Of a stretch of 64,000 nucleotides of DNA, positions 63,703 to 64,000 are shown in pieces. Position 1 is the stretch's first letter. Each line of letters begins with the position of its first letter. The notes under the pieces were generated by a model. The model was not told the DNA's origin. It saw nothing but the letters and a program-made list of their open reading frames with translations, and searched no databases. A program made the position numbers and the translations under genes. Location: contig NZ_RCHR01000001.1 in the NCBI RefSeq assembly GCF_003665065.1, positions 620,001-684,000 on the forward strand, written 5' to 3'. This DNA comes from Oceanobacillus piezotolerans. GTDB lineage: Bacteria; Bacillota; Bacilli; Bacillales; Amphibacillaceae.

Positions 63703-64000
63703 ATGAATAAAAAGAAATGGGACTTATTTGCTCTGTCATCTATACCATTAGCCATGACACTGGGAAATTCCATGTTCATACCAGTTTTACCAATTATTGA
63801 AAAGGAAATTGGCATTTCTTCTTTCCAATCAAGTTTAATTATCACTGTGTACTCGATAATTGCAATATTACTTATCCCACTAGCCGGTTATTTATCTGAC
63901 AGGATTGGTAGAAAGAAAGTGATTATCCCTAGTTTAATTATTTCTGCGATTGGCGGTATTGTATCTACGTTGGCTGCTTGGATGGTTGAAGATCCATATA
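63703..64000 (+). CDS. MFS drug-exporter-like transporter (partial, runs off the right edge)
   Basis: ATG 63703 follows CGGAGGAAGATA. The 99 visible residues read KKWDLFALSSIPLAMTLGNS and MFIPVLPIIEKEIG, then the MFS motif A GYLSDRIGRKKV. Drug:H+ antiporters of the 12- and 14-helix groups start like this. The substrate cannot be told from the fragment. Confidence 0.88.
   Translation, partial: MNKKKWDLFALSSIPLAMTLGNSMFIPVLPIIEKEIGISSFQSSLIITVYSIIAILLIPLAGYLSDRIGRKKVIIPSLIISAIGGIVSTLAAWMVEDPY

Overview
This 64 kb window is low-GC chromosomal DNA of an endospore-forming member of the Bacillaceae. Spo0E-type phosphatase, a SinI-type antirepressor, CotF-type coat proteins, an Amj lipid II flippase, YfiT, YycE and many AGGAGG ribosome binding sites with TTG/GTG starts all point there. 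I cannot name the species. No rRNA, tRNA, CRISPR array, intact insertion sequence or prophage was seen. Most genes lie on the minus strand.

Layout. 1-16 kb: a partial FtsX-type ABC permease, Spo0E, a family 3 glycosidase, an EamA exporter divergent from a LysR regulator, an SAP-domain protein overlapping a membrane-anchored metallophosphoesterase, two coupled coat genes, Mn catalase, a YhdH/YhfP reductase, DinB and VOC proteins, and an LCP cell-wall ligase. 16-33 kb: an accessory stretch of GNAT acetyltransferases, VOC proteins, HIT proteins, small membrane proteins, a CPBP protease, Amj, and two antibiotic-kinase-like proteins flanking a histidine phosphatase. 33-49 kb: more GNATs, a PadR/DUF2812 pair with operator-like repeats, an SMR exporter, a DUF2332 protein, a methyltransferase, lipoproteins and many broken genes. 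49-64 kb: a gene made of GYPQMG repeats behind a mother-cell-type -10 sequence, SET-domain, Nudix and S66 (MccF-like) proteins, a rifampin ADP-ribosyltransferase (arr), YfiT, an orphan SinI, a small plus-strand unit with paired palindromes and an Arg-rich 28-residue ORF, an AAC(6')-like acetyltransferase, a frameshifted chloramphenicol-phosphotransferase-like gene and the start of an MFS exporter.

Two themes stand out. First, the window is a stockpile of small single-gene detoxification and resistance functions: about fourteen GNAT genes or remnants, six VOC, three HIT, three DinB/ClbS, arr, two APH-like kinases, MccF-like, SMR, EamA and MFS. They sit in short units rather than one pathway. 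Second, about fifteen genes are broken by single-base frameshifts (several in A-runs), in-frame stops or truncation. This is either active gene decay or residual homopolymer error in the assembly; the two cannot be told apart from sequence alone.

Intergenic signals include rho-independent terminators, a terminator cassette present twice with the stop codon of one gene inside its stem, LysR- and PadR-type inverted repeats, and several small ORFs under 60 codons described here from the raw sequence.
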